This document shows, piece after piece, positions 13,103 to 25,047 of a DNA stretch of 64,000 bases (the stretch's first letter is position 1; every line of letters begins with the position of its first letter). The DNA comes from Metarhizium brunneum. Its lineage: Eukaryota > Ascomycota > Sordariomycetes > Hypocreales > Clavicipitaceae. The notes beneath the pieces are model-generated. The model was not told the DNA's origin. It worked only from the letters and a program-made list of their open reading frames with translations, and did no database searches. The stretch is from the NCBI RefSeq assembly GCF_013426205.1, contig NC_089428.1:1426001-1490000 (forward strand). The letters are read 5' to 3'. The position numbers and the translations under genes are program-made.

Positions 13103-14917
13103 TCACGTAGTCGAAGCACCTTCACGAGTGTCAAGTTGTTTCCTCAGGCTAGCCACCTCCTGGTCAAGTGAAACAACCTTGTCTGAAAGAGACTTGATCT
13201 TGTCCTCTAGCAGACGGATATATTCCCAAACGCTAGGGTCGCTTTGCGCAAACATATTGCCACTATCGCCGGAAGGTTGAGCACCGCTCGGCGTCCGACC
13301 GTGAGAATATGTGCCTGAATTTGGTGCCACAAAACCTGGATGTGACAATCCTGGTAGTTTGGGCCTTGCCTGACCGCTGCTGTGTGGTGACTGCAGGTCC
13401 GATGGCGGCCTGCCAACTTGCTGCTGTTGATATTGTTGGGTCATAGTAGGGGACCGTTGTCTCGCCAAGTTCGCAGAGTCGTGACTTGGAAGCCCGGGGC
13501 TAAGAGGCTTCGGGCTCTCCGTCATACCCGCCTGTGAGTACATTCCCGAGCCTCCAGGGCCGCCGGGAATAGAGGAAACGCTAGTGTTTGCCGTATGGCT
13601 GCTCGCCATGCTGTCGGGAACACTGGTGGAGCTAATCGTGCCAGCCTGACTTAGATTCACATTCGGTGGATAGAGGCCGCTCGCTGACGGTCGAGGACCT
13701 GCTGGAGGATATGTACGAGAGTGTGCGCCATAGTTGTCACCAGACGAGTGTTGTACACCCATGCTCGGAAGACTTTGTCGTCTGAGCTCTTCGTCTTCCA
13801 CACTATCATAGGCCACTCCTGACATAGTTGAGTCATCTCCTTCGCCTATGGTCCCGTCCAATTCATCACCGTCAGCAAAGCTGCCCATGCTAGCTCGTCG
13901 ACCCGCACAACCTCCTGCTCCTTTGCTATGTCGTGCCAGAGCATCTCCACGCGCAAATTTCCGGTCACACTTTGGACAAATATGTGGTTTCTCTCCTGTA
14001 TGGAGTTTTCCATGTCGTTTCAAATCATGAAGCCGGCGAAATCGCATTTGACACTCCGTACAGAGATATGGCTTTTCTTGGCTATGAGTCAAGAGATGGC
14101 TCTTGAGATTATGATGGCGTGTAAACTCAGTACTGCAATACGGACACTTGTGTTTTTTGCCACCAGATGATGTGGGTGAGCTCTGAATCTGGCTCGGCAT
14201 TGGGAAGCTCATGCCTCGATTGAGTGGTTCAGAGAGGTTTGCGGCAGTTTGTAAAGGCCCAGGATACGACATTGAACCAGACTGTGGTCTCTCGTCTGGT
14301 GACATAAGTTGGTGACCTTGGACTTGATCATTTTTCTTGGAATCCAAGTCCATCGGGGCGGGGCTCTCAGCAACAGGGGCGGACGGTACATTGTTTGAAT
14401 TCGCGTTCGCATTTGCAGGAGGACTACCTTCGTCACGATCATGGTCATCCATACGAGCAGCATTCCCGGTAGCCATGGAGAGCTCGGTCGTTGCTTTTGT
14501 TGCAGGCTCCATGTTTGCGGTCGGAGCAAGCTGAATGGTGTCAGAAGGACGGCTCATCGCTTGAGCGACACCAGACATTAGGGACTCAAGTACTGAACGA
14601 GCCGGGTCAGGGCTAATGGAAGAACTGTGAGCCTGCTCCTCGACCCTTCGTCGACGCTCGTCTTCGAGAGCCGCAGCGCCTGTGAGAGGCTCGGCAGGTC
14701 GAATGGTCGTCGCAAGAGATAGTCGGGCGACCTTGGAGGGCGAGCCAGGTGGTTTGGAAAGCTGCGCGGCACGAGATCGCGGTGACACGGACTCGGATTC
14801 GCGTTGTCGTTTAGTTAGTCTCACGATGTCGTCGGATGGGGCTGTAGTAGCAGAGACGGAATTCTGATGGCCGGGTGGCGGGCCTTCTGTTGCAAGACTG
14901 GCGACGTTTGATGCCAT
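13103..14917 (-). CDS. three-finger C2H2 zinc-finger transcription factor
   Basis: A single-exon gene of 604 aa and probable nuclear DNA-binding regulator. Residues about 256-340 hold consecutive fingers: CPYCSTEFTRHHNLKSHLLTH, CTECQMRFRRLHDLKRHGKLH, and a third that begins CPKCDRKFARGDALARH and ends GAGGC, so its last zinc ligand may be cysteine rather than histidine. The linkers SQEKPY and TGEKPH are typical. The rest is disordered and rich in Ser, Pro, Gly and Gln, with a basic patch KRQRE near residue 36. The last 45 residues (VWEYIRLLEDKIKSLSDKV onward) form a leucine-repeat coiled coil, suggesting dimerisation. I recognise the finger block as conserved among filamentous ascomycetes but cannot name the orthologue. 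An extremely long upstream region (7.5 kb) precedes the start. The ATG at 14917 is the first in frame. Confidence 0.88.
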   Translation of the reverse strand: MASNVASLATEGPPPGHQNSVSATTAPSDDIVRLTKRQRESESVSPRSRAAQLSKPPGSPSKVARLSLATTIRPAEPLTGAAALEDERRRRVEEQAHSSSISPDPARSVLESLMSGVAQAMSRPSDTIQLAPTANMEPATKATTELSMATGNAARMDDHDRDEGSPPANANANSNNVPSAPVAESPAPMDLDSKKNDQVQGHQLMSPDERPQSGSMSYPGPLQTAANLSEPLNRGMSFPMPSQIQSSPTSSGGKKHKCPYCSTEFTRHHNLKSHLLTHSQEKPYLCTECQMRFRRLHDLKRHGKLHTGEKPHICPKCDRKFARGDALARHSKGAGGCAGRRASMGSFADGDELDGTIGEGDDSTMSGVAYDSVEDEELRRQSLPSMGVQHSSGDNYGAHSRTYPPAGPRPSASGLYPPNVNLSQAGTISSTSVPDSMASSHTANTSVSSIPGGPGGSGMYSQAGMTESPKPLSPGLPSHDSANLARQRSPTMTQQYQQQQVGRPPSDLQSPHSSGQARPKLPGLSHPGFVAPNSGTYSHGRTPSGAQPSGDSGNMFAQSDPSVWEYIRLLEDKIKSLSDKVVSLDQEVASLRKQLDTREGASTT

Positions 14918-15360
14918 AGATATCCTGAATTAACGTATCTAACGAATTGAAGAAATAGGTTCGACCATGCGAGATGATGCCTACTGTTAAAATTATGGAC
15001 AGTTCAGATCATCGAAGCATGTTGAGGCTGCCGTTATCCAGGTGTGGCTGAAGAACGTGGCGAGAGCTGGACCTTTTTTTGTTTTTTTTTTCGTTGTTTT
15101 TTCTTCGTCCTGATTAAGACGGTCGAGAACGACGAGCGGTGGCAAAATCGCGAAGAGTAGGAATTGCGGCCTAAAAGAATTCAAACTCAGGGGACGGCGG
15201 TCTCGAAACAATTTCCGGGTCATTTACTGGCTGACGGAAAATGTCGCGTGGAGTGAAGGTCGAGATGTGTAAGATGTGATGAGAGCAAGAGAAGTGAGAG
15301 ACCTCCAGAGAAGGTTGTTCATGTCAACGCCTCCTGGGGCCTCTGGGGCTGGGGGCGCAG

Positions 15361-15392
15361 TAGGTACCTAGGTAGGTAAAGTACCTAGGTAG
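15361..15392. repeat. CCTAGGTA-type repeat cluster
   Basis: Overlapping palindromic words TAGGTACCTA, CTAGGTAG and GTACCTAGGT fill this short stretch. The same vocabulary recurs at 21589-21620 and 62864-62923 and as single words elsewhere between genes. Confidence 0.8.
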
Positions 15393-16581
15393 TCGGCCAG
15401 GCAAACCCAGTCAACTGTCAGAGTGCAGGCGTCAGGCGAGTGCCAGTGCCAGATCAAGCAAGGCCGGGGTGGGCTGGCAAGCTGGGTAGGCAGGCACGAG
15501 TTGCAAAGGCGCAAATGTTGGCGTCTGGCTCCACGGCTCCACGGCCAGGTGCCAGTTTAAGTTGGGTCAATACATGTACCTTCAACGTGCTCAGCCAAGG
15601 CCAAAATTCCAGCCAAAACGGGCGCTTCAGAACAACTGGAAGGTAACAGAGAGAGACACAAGGATCTGAATCAGGGTAACATGTTGGCGAGAGCAGGAGC
15701 GAGCGAGGCGATGTGCTGCGCTTGCAATTGAAGAGGCCGGAACATTCACCGAGCGGGCAACCGAGAAGACCCAAGAAGAGTGGCGCGGTCAGCGAACAGA
15801 GGGCCGGGGAAAAAAAAACAAGGCCTAGAGTTCAGTGTTGAGCTGCAATTTGTGGGGACGATGACCAGCCACAAGAAGCTCCAAAACCAGCTTGATGATG
15901 ATGATACATGCATCATGGGCAAGACTGACCAAGGCTGTGTCCCAGCCATCGACACTCGGTACTTAAACAAGAATTTAAGACAATTCCGACTGGTCATCAT
16001 ATTTCTTCGTCTTATGCGGTTTTCTGTGTCTTTTAAGCCCATCGCATCTCTCCCAGACCCGAAAACTGGCTGACCATTCAATCCTTGGCCGTCGGGTGTA
16101 ATGGCTTTCAACTGCTGCTCGTTGGAACTGAATTCTGCAGTGGTCGGCAGCCTGGGTTACTTGTGTCAATTCTAGGGATAGGCAGAGTCGGGCTATTATC
16201 TTTGTCTTGTCGTCACAAAAACCTCACCACTTCCGAATCCTTCGTCCCGCTTACTGGTCCTAGATTTTCTGCATTGCTTTGGTAGTTTTTACAGGACATT
16301 TCCGCCGCCGGGGGCTCCATAACTAATACCTAAGTACTATTGATTCCTTCCTTGCATCGCCATTCCGGCGTTGTGGAGCAATCATGTCCTACGGTCAGCA
16401 AGACGTTGTTCAGTGCTAAGAGCGATTTTGCCGTACGATCGACCTGCCGTGCAAAAATCTCCCACCACCTTGATATCCCACAAGAAACACGAGCAAACAG
16501 GTTTCGCCGAGGACGAAACCTTGGTGTGGTCAAACTGGTCAAACACGTTGTCTGTTGCCACCTTTCCAGCTAGCGCGACTT

Positions 16582-16596
16582 TATGTATGTATGTAC
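16582..16596 (+). repeat. 15-mer TATGTATGTATGTAC, copy 1
   Basis: First of three exact copies in the window (others at 20716 and 27205). A TACTCCGTA word follows 17 bp downstream at 16613. Confidence 0.85.
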
Positions 16597-19500
16597 ATTC
16601 TCGGTGCCAGAATACTCCGTACGCACATCGGGATTACGTCAGTACGTGTAACTACCTTACCTTCCTCTACTCCGTAGATACCTAAGGTACTTAAGTATGC
16701 ACTTGTATATGTACTTGGTCCACCGGACATTCCATCACTTGATGTCTCTCAGTTCATCTACTGCGGTGTCTACTATCTCACTCGTCCACCTATTTTTCAA
16801 TCATACCCTGCGGCAATAACCTCTAATTTTCCCCGAAGCTCGTGCTTCAGTGGCTCAGTTTAAGGATAAAGGTTTTCTTTTCTTCTTGTCCCAAACTGGC
16901 GTATGTCGACCCTTCATCCTGTGGCACTAATTCGACCATGTGAACGCGGCATTTGGTCTGCTGAACTAAATCCCAACTTCTATCACCGATGTTGCCCTGC
17001 CTGTTGTCTTCGTGATCATGTCTGGTTCCTGTCCGCGACGCTGGCAGGGATTTCTCGCCAGCCAGTATAATGGTTTCCGTGCAGGGCGTCAATCCTCTTG
17101 TCCAGCCACGCCTCTCGTGCTGTTTCCTGGGCTGTGCTTGCTCATTGTGGGCCGACACTGGCTTATTCTGGTACTCCGTACTAGTCGATACTACTAGTAG
17201 TACTACTTCTAAGTACTTGGAGCTTAAGTAGGGGCCAGCTCATCTGAATGCCGCGTGGTCGGTTTACCCGTCAGTCGACTGCTACCCCCAGAACATAGGC
17301 CCCGTTCGGTCCTCCGTTGTATATAAATGATCGACGCAATAACTACCTACCTACTGATGGAGTATGCCTAATGTTCTCGTGGCAGTGAATATCGCCAACG
17401 TCCAATGGACAGAGCAAAAGAGTCCCGGGCGCATGTTATGCATCGAGGCTTTTCGACTCGGACACCTGCTCTGCTGGTCTCATGTTCAACCATGCCCTGC
17501 AGTGCCATCAGCCAAGAGACGGTTGTCGAAGACAGCCGGTGCCATTCGAAGTCCAGATATTTTTAAGGCGTTTCCGTTGACTGGTTTACAAACCACTAAA
17601 CCAACTCGAGTTGAAGTCACAACGCCACGTGGGGGGCAACAAATCACGCGCTGCTGCTAAGCACCAGGTATGGTGCATTTTTTTTGTATACAGAAATTGA
17701 TACTATTCTGCAATATTTATATTATAGCGGCGGCAGAGTTGCTGCGTGTGCGGCTTAAACGACTTCTGCTCTGTCTACATCCGTACTCCAGGCCCTGCTT
17801 CTAAGGACTATTTGTCTATGGCTTGTGGGCGACAACCTCGGGACGTTCGTTTACATCAGGCAATCAGACTGCCTTTCTCGGGTGAGACGGGGAGCCACAT
17901 CTGAGCCACGTCGAGACGTCATCCCGACCCTGTGCCCCGTTTCTTCTGTGTACATGACACCTAGGATAGTGATGGTAATGTTCTGCATGGAGCGCTGAGG
18001 ATGAACCTGCTAAAGTGTCTGTGTCATTATCCGGTCCCGCTGGACAGGCAATCCTTAGGTCACTACTTAGTAGGTAACGTCAGTTAGTAGTATCTAGGTC
18101 CCCGGTGCTATCGACGACACACATTGCCTACTCCCAGGAGACCATGTGCCTCTGATTTCCAGTCAGATCGCCATTCCCGTGACCGTCGCTGGACGTGTGC
18201 AGTGTCCACCACGCAAATGCTTATGTGAAATCAGCTTAGGCACGCACTGTTTTGGGAGTCTTGAGCATATCATCACAACATGCATCATGCCTTTGTCAGC
18301 GTGATTATAGTACGTTGGCTGTTCACCATCCCACTTCGCTTTGTTAGTCATGTCACATGTAAGAAACATCCTGACTCCACGATCTGGCCCATCGTCAATA
18401 AGTATAGGGCATTCAAATTCGATGGCTTGCTTTCTCTTACTTGGCATTCGTCCGCAGGACTGGTAACATCAATTGAAACCAATTTTTGCTGCTTAGCTTG
18501 TGGGGTTAAGGCCACCAGCAACTTGTATACACTCAGTTTACTGATTTTGCATTCCACGAATCAGTATAGCTACGGGATCCCTCGCATGTTCATCACGGGC
18601 TACACCGGTAGAGATGGCTCCAAACATCGGGAGCCTACGCCACGACAATCGTGTTGCTGGTTCCGTGGAATTGTGCAGCTCGACGAATTGGTGCTGTCCC
18701 ATCTAGTGCCCGTGGCCGAATGCGACATCTTAGCAACAGGTGTTGTTATCATCCAAGTCTGACTTCGAGCAGATAACCGGCGTGATGAAATACCTCAGCC
18801 ACGGGCTAGATAAGGGTGCAGGGTAGGTTGCTCTACTGCTTGATCTGCAGGAGATAGCTTAGCATGGGCTCGTCGCAAGCGTGTGCCCGGTGCCGTTCTT
18901 GTTTTTGGCTGTTTCAGCTTATTTAGGATCCTAAGACCGTTAGATGTGCACAGTTGTTAACTAGATGTAAGGTTTGTGATAGCTTGGCGTATCGTGTGGT
19001 CATAGCGTCCATGTTGTTATTCTGCTGGGGTCGACGAACCATCGACATCGGGAAGCATGTTGGGGCCAATATGGTGCGCGTAGTGTCGACGACTACAGCG
19101 CCCCGAGCCCAAGGCCACACAGATATCAATTGATACCAGACATACATCAATGTATCCATAGTAAAAGCCCGCTCAACAGGGAAAACTATTGTTGCACCCG
19201 CTAAAACTTGATTGGCGACATGTCGCACGGAATCCTCCATCTCGTGTCTGCCATGCCTCCGATGAGTGCCAGCTATGTCGAAGGAACATCAAAAAATGTT
19301 AATGTATGAACGGCACTCTTCAATAATGCGCAGCCGGCGAATTGTGTCGTGCAAGGTAACGGATTTCCTGTGGTATTGCGTTTATGCGACGCAATTTTGC
19401 GTTTGCGGATTAGCCTTGCCCGTGCTCTGATTTGCACTATGAAGAGCCTGCTAGGATTCACGATCAGGAACAAGCCTACAACATTCAGGCGGCTATAAGT

Positions 19501-20089
19501 CAACCGTTACGCATCGCATTAACTTAAATATGATGCATCATGCCACTCAATGCATAACTACTCTGATATGTCAGAGGATAGCCAAGTACATTTTGTTGTA
19601 ACTGGCAGTTGTTGTCCCAACATGGGGAACTGGGTCAATGTCTTTACTCGGAGGCCTGCCCCTTTTTACGAAGATCGTCCCGGCGTTGGCAAATTGGGGC
19701 ACGGCCACTGCAGTGGCGGAGCAAGAGAACCAAGCAATGCCTAATGTAAAGTGGATTGCTCCGTAACGACGGAGAATGCTTGATACGAAAAGAACCGAAT
19801 TTGGCAACGATGTCAAGGTCAAGATGTGGTCAAGTCTCGTCTTGTCATCTCCGTAAACAAGGCATGAGGCTCAATGCAGGGTACAAGAGCATTCTAAGTA
19901 AGCTATTCATGTAGTCGTACGCAAGGACAAGAACTCATGGGTTGCAGGCGCTGGGACTTGATGAAGGGGTCCAAGACGGCTGGGAGCGAGGATCTGTGTT
20001 GACGTCAAGACGATCTGAATGGGAGTACATGGGCACTGGGCGGATACTATTTGTCGGATCATGTGCTATTGCGGGAAGGGGAGATTTGC

Positions 20090-20380
20090 AACATCAACTA
20101 GTACTATTACTATGCTTTTAGCTAATTTGGAGGTATTAGTTATCGCACGAATACCCTCTTGATATTTTAGACTGAATTACACCTTAATATTTATTTAATA
20201 ACTTCTTTAATGTTATCTCCCGGATAAGTAGGGTTGATAGATTCAGCTACTGTATAACTAATATTAGCGTGTCAGGCGTAGGATCCGTCAAAGCATTGGA
20301 TGAGGATCTTGTAATTTGTTACTCCATACTAGAATTATGTATTATGTTGTCTTGTATTCATTTAACCCCCTCCTGTCTAT
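20090..20380. other. AT-rich block inside the gene-free region
   Basis: The stretch is visibly richer in A/T than its surroundings (for example TTATTTAATAACTTCTTTAA near 20190) and has no open frame. It could be a mutated transposon relic, as repeat-induced point mutation leaves such AT-rich patches, or simply a low-constraint spacer. No terminal repeats or transposase remnants are seen. Confidence 0.35.
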
Positions 20381-20715
20381 TGTAGGACCTATTATGGGAT
20401 GGGTAGTAGTACTAGCCTATCCCGACTAGGTCGTAAACATTTTTTTTTAAATCCATTCAGAGCGAGATTTTATTACCTGGACCAGGATACCATGTCCGAC
20501 ATCCCCCCCTTTACGGTACTACCCAGTTTTACTTGGCGAACAAAGAGTGTATGGACGGCAGAGATTCTCAAGAAGGCTAGCTCCAGGTACCCGTGCGCCA
20601 GAGTCAGGCACAGCCTCTGGCCTGTTGCGTCAATGTGACTAGGCACTTCAGTGTCTTGCCACCAATAAACGCGTTTTCTCCTGAGCCACTCGGCCAATAT
20701 GTATGTACTGTACTG

Positions 20716-20730
20716 TATGTATGTATGTAC
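20716..20730 (+). repeat. 15-mer TATGTATGTATGTAC, copy 2
   Basis: Exact copy of the 15-mer at 16582. It ends five bases before the inverted repeat at 20736-20754. Confidence 0.85.
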
Positions 20731-20735
20731 TATTG

Positions 20736-20754
20736 ACTCCGTACGATACGGAGT
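20736..20754. repeat. perfect inverted repeat of the ACTCCGTA word
   Basis: The arms ACTCCGTA (20736-20743) and TACGGAGT (20747-20754) are perfect complements separated by CGA. It could fold into a small hairpin or be bound by a dimeric protein. It is built from the same word that recurs across the window. Confidence 0.9.
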
Positions 20755-21588
20755 AAGGAACTTCAGATGCCAAGGCAACCAACCATGTAACGTGCGTCCA
20801 TTGTAGATTGCTAATACCGCTTGACTGTGCAAGTATGCAAGAGTCACCTCCATAGCAGAAGACGGAGATTTTGGAAGATTGCCCTAGTCCTCGACGAGGT
20901 ATCTGTTGGCACACCGCAAAAATGCAGATTACGTGCTTTCCCTTCATTTTTCATGAGAAACAAAGCACAGCAGCGCCTATGCCGCGGCCATTTCTCCAAT
21001 CTCTTCAGATGCTCACGAGCTTGCGGTCCAGGGGCAAGGGGCCAATCGGGCTTTATTACATAAGTATTTACTAGTATTAGGTCGGTAGCAATTCATCCAC
21101 TTCAAGAACGCCACCACAAGCTCGCGAGCGCCTCAAGCAGTACGAAACAGACCCCTGCCAAAAAGCGTCTTCATCCATATCCTCCAGCTTTGCCGTGAAC
21201 TCTAATGTATAATAGCAGCTACTCGCAAGCAGGCAGGGGCTATAGGGCTAGTAAGAGGAGTCTATGTATGATAAAGTAGGAAAGTGGAATGTTGTCTACT
21301 AGAGTACATGTACCTCTACGGAGTGCTCGTTTTTCTAACAGAGTGTCCAATCATCTGATGTCTCTCTATAGGAGATTAGCGACTTCACTATTTTTTTTTA
21401 TTAACAACACGTTCCTCACCTAAACACGACATATTGATATTACTAGTGGATTACCGGCCCAATACCGTGCACACACTGTCCAGAATACAGTGAGTAATAT
21501 CACTGCCCGTTCGCAGGTGGTTGATAATTCAGGGCTGGGATGCCTAGTACGGAGGACATACCCCCCTTGTGAGGTCACGGGCGATAAC

Positions 21589-21620
21589 TACTTAAGTACC
21601 TAAGTAGGTACCTAGGTACA
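21589..21620. repeat. CCTAGGTA / CTTAAGTA repeat cluster
   Basis: The words CTTAAGTA, CCTAAGTA, GGTACC and CCTAGGTA are packed end to end. They have the same vocabulary as 15361-15392 and 62864-62923. Confidence 0.85.
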
Positions 21621-22406
21621 TAGGGTTCAGTTGTAGTTTGTGCATACGTGCCTCATTTTAGTTCATGAAAAGCAGCAGGAACCAGGCACTCCGTTCGATG
21701 GATGGAGTACCTTGATACATTTCACGCTCGTGCGTAGTACTGCGTTGCTGGCAGTACCGTGTGCATGCCAGACTTGTACTTTGACCTGGACTGGCACGTA
21801 ACTAAACGTGGTGGCGTGCCAGGAGTTCAGGTCATAACGCGCGTGGTGCCACTTCCCATGCCCTTCCCATCTAGGGTTACAATGCCAGGGAACAGCAAGT
21901 GTAATTTCCCAGTCGAGGGACTCTCATTTTGTATTAGTGGGCGTCCAATTAGTCTGGTTCGTGGGGTAAGCCCCATGGCCCCGATGCACCTAGTCCTGGC
22001 TGAGGTGATTTTCATCGTCCGAACCGTTTCGCTCCCTGTCTCCTCCCTCCCTTTTCCTTTTGCTTTCCGCTTCACCGGCCGTCGCCTTCGATTGAATTGC
22101 GTTGGATCCCTTTCCAACAGAGAGTCTCGGCTCTCTACCACACTCCTTTATTCCTGGTCCATCGCTTCATCACGCTCGTTTCATCCAACTTCAAACTATC
22201 ACGAGTCTCAATACTTCACAAAAGTGAGAGACCCCCAGGTGGGTTGTTTACATCTGCGCCGGCTTGGCCGCGGCATTCAGTCAGTCCAACTGCCAATGCT
22301 GTTGGGCTGTTGATTTCCCCAAATCACATATTCGAACCTATCAGTAAATACTGACTAGAGATTACTTGAAGAGGATATTAACTGATCATCTTCAACGATA
22401 CCTGCA

Positions 22407-23787
22407 ATGAGGAACCTAGTACACGTCGCCATTGCGGCCACCTTGGCAATTGAAGTCGCTGCGAATTCTCACCAGCACCTCCATCACCACGCCAAGAAAG
22501 ATGTTGCCTCCAAGGTTGAACGACGTGCAGCCGATGGAATCGTTTGGGTCCCCGCAACCGAGACTGTGTACATACTTGGCGGGGAGAAAATTTCAATGGA
22601 AGAAGCATTGGCTGGTTTGAACAACGGCGATTTTGTCATTGCTGGCGAATCCACGCCCATCTTCACCCCTCCCCTCGCCCAACCCCCTAAGCCTACGACT
22701 ACCACCAGCCTTCAGGACCTTGGTGCACAATTTTTGGAGAAATCAAGCAGTGCTGCATCCCTGCCGAACCCTACGACTACTTCGCAACCACCACCTCCTA
22801 AGAGCACTCAGGCTCCCAAACCAAGTCCTTCACCCAGCACCCCCCCAAGCGGAGGTATCGGCCTGGATTCCAAGTTCCCCAGCGGTCAAATAGACTGCTC
22901 CAAGTTCCCCTCTGACTACGGCGCCGTTCCATTGGACTATCTGAAAATGGGTGGATGGTCTGGCATACAGTTTTGCCCTGACTACTCAATGGGCAAATCC
23001 AAAAGTATCAACAACATCGTCACTGGCATCCATAACGACGAGTGCACTAAGGGGGCAATGTGCTCTTATGCGTGTCCGCCTGGCTACCAGAAGAGCCAGT
23101 GGCCTGAGGCGCAAGGCGAGACTGGGCAATCCATTGGTGGCCTTTACTGCAACGAAGGTGGAAAACTTGAGTTGACTCGTAAAAGCAACCCCGTTCTTTG
23201 CGAACCTGGTGCTGGCGGCGTTTCTATCATTAACGAATTGGACGAAGTTGTCTCTACCTGCCGAACCGACTACCCTGGCACTGAAAGCATGACTTTTCCC
23301 GCCGAGGCCATGCCTGGTAAGTCGGTTGTATTGACTAATCCTGACTCATCGACATACTTCTTCTGGAAGAACCTGCCCACCACAGCTCAGTACTACGTCA
23401 ACAACAAGGGCCTTGCTGCAAAGGATGCCTGTCTCTGGAACTGTCCCTGCGACGAGAACAAGTCCCAGGAAAAGAAAACCTGCGGTAACTGGGCGCCTAT
23501 TAACATTGGCGTTGGCCAGGCTAATGACACCAACACATACATTTCTATTTTCCAGAACGCACCGACGAGCAGCGCGAAACTGAATTTCAATATCAAAATT
23601 ACTATTGATGGCAACACCAAGTGCGCTTATGAGAATGGAAATTTTATTGGGGAAGGCAATGGGAATGGTTGCACTGTACGTATTACTCGCAAGCATTATA
23701 TGCTTACAGGCCCCGTAAAGCTAACAACTCATTTTGCAGGTTACAAAGAGCGAGAGTGCCAAGGCAGTCATCCGATACTACTCGTAA
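22407..23787 (+). CDS. SUN-family cell-wall protein (GH132)
   Basis: This is a secreted wall protein of the fungal SUN family (Sim1/Uth1/Nca3/Sun4), implicated in wall remodelling and septation. Exons are 22407-23675 and 23740-23787, giving 438 aa. Residues 1-20 are a signal peptide (MRNLVHVAIAATLAIEVAAN), followed by a His-rich stretch and a Pro/Thr/Ser-rich linker (about 85-150). The SUN domain (about 150-438) has the diagnostic cysteine spacing C-x5-C-x3-C-x24-C around CSYACPPGYQKSQWP. A 64-bp intron with GTACGT donor, GCTAAC branch and TTTGCAG acceptor precedes a 15-residue last exon ending VIRYYS. Without splicing the frame runs on to 23915 with an unrelated tail, which I take as artefact. 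The protein has no obvious GPI signal. Confidence 0.93.
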
Positions 23788-25047
23788 TTTTCGATGCCAA
23801 ATGTCTGGGTTTCATACATTTTTTGGATCTTCGTCTGCACATACTTTTCATCAAAGCGCCAATGAAAGCAGGGGATGTTAAGACAGCCCTGTCTAAAGGA
23901 TCTGGCTCTGGCTGAGACCTACATTCATCGAGGATCCGTGGTAATATTGCGATGGCTTAGTTAGTCCATCAGGGATAAAAGCAGTAGGCTCAGCATGCGA
24001 ATACTCGTCGGAAGCCTTGGTCTCTTCTCAACTTATGCCTGGTCACCCTTGTTTATTGATGGAATCCTCAGGTATTACTTTTTTTAAATGACGCATTTAT
24101 TTAGTAGTTTTCAATGCAGTTAAGTTCGTCTTGCGTATGTAGGCGTGTAACAGCCATTTTGTGCAATGCCGTATTTATGGATACATTGTGTTACTCGGCA
24201 GTAATGTGAAGTAGTCCATTCAGGAAAGCACCTGTCCGGCAGGCATGTATCAACCGGACGGAACTAGGCCGAGCTTATAGTACACCTTACATAACCAATT
24301 TAAGTTTAGGAAAGTATAGTGTTCCAAGATGTTCACTTAGACAAGCAAATAAAAACAGCTGGACGGCCGAAGTACTTGTGCACATGTATGATGCGCACAG
24401 CTGGCATGGTAGACAAGCAGTCTTTAATTTGAATACCTTAGTTAGGCTTCTATCAATAGGGTATACCTAGGTAGGTTGGTATATATCTATTCGGTACATT
24501 GATTCGGAACATCCGCAGCCTTCCCCCAAGTTCCAATGGAAGTGACACCATCGAAGATGTCTACAGCTTGTTCGGTAGTACCCAAATACCTAGGTAAGCA
24601 GCTGGCATATACTATTTCGTAACAGCCCCCATGAATGCTCTCCCTATCGAATGAGTTTCACCATGATAATGATCAGCGTTCCATAACCTTCATTGAGCAT
24701 ATCATTTAGACCTGGTAACTTGAGCGTAGCGGCTGACGGGCTTTATCCTGGCGATGCATCTGATTCAGGTGTCCATCATGCAATAATGATGATGATTTGA
24801 GCAACCGTCTTTGTGGTCCCTCCCAGATGGCTTCTCGACCTCAGTCTTCGTTGTAGGGCTAGGGATATGTCGTATGAAGGTTGAAAGGGGGTTCTTCAAC
24901 ATGGTTTCCTAGCCAGCAAACCTCCTCTGTACCTAAGTAATGATACTTATTTGTCGACTGATATACACAAAGCTAAGTCTGCGAATGCTTTTATTGAAGT
25001 AATTGCCTAAGCCGTTGTGTGTCGCGCGGGCCATGGGTGTTAGACAC
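23788..25047. other. convergent intergenic, SUN / HOS2
   Basis: No gene is seen. TACCTAGGTA words occur near 24465 and 24588. It contains the 3'UTRs of both flanking genes. Confidence 0.5.

Larger units (their letters stand above)
14918..22406. other. 7.5-kb region without supportable genes
   Basis: This is the shared upstream region of the C2H2 factor (minus) and the SUN gene (plus). Open frames up to 184 codons exist (for example 18280-18762 and 21759-22313), but none shows domain, splice or composition evidence. The left end, at about 15070-15110, has a T/A homopolymer tract typical of a promoter or leader. The right end, at about 22020-22080, is CT-rich and probably the SUN core promoter. 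In between lie many repeated short motifs, a perfect hairpin at 20736 and an AT-rich block at about 20090-20380. It could be a large regulatory region, hold noncoding transcripts, or be decayed sequence. Confidence 0.7.

Noticed and set aside
18280..18762. 160-codon plus-strand frame in the gene-free interval
   Set aside because: No recognisable motif, odd cysteine/tryptophan content, no supporting splice or neighbour evidence.
21759..22313. 184-codon plus-strand frame before the SUN gene
   Set aside because: Overlaps the CT-rich core promoter and leader of the SUN gene. Proline/serine content follows from the CT richness.
23676..23915. C-terminal extension of the SUN open frame
   Set aside because: A consensus intron explains it. 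The spliced tail fits the family, while the extension does not.
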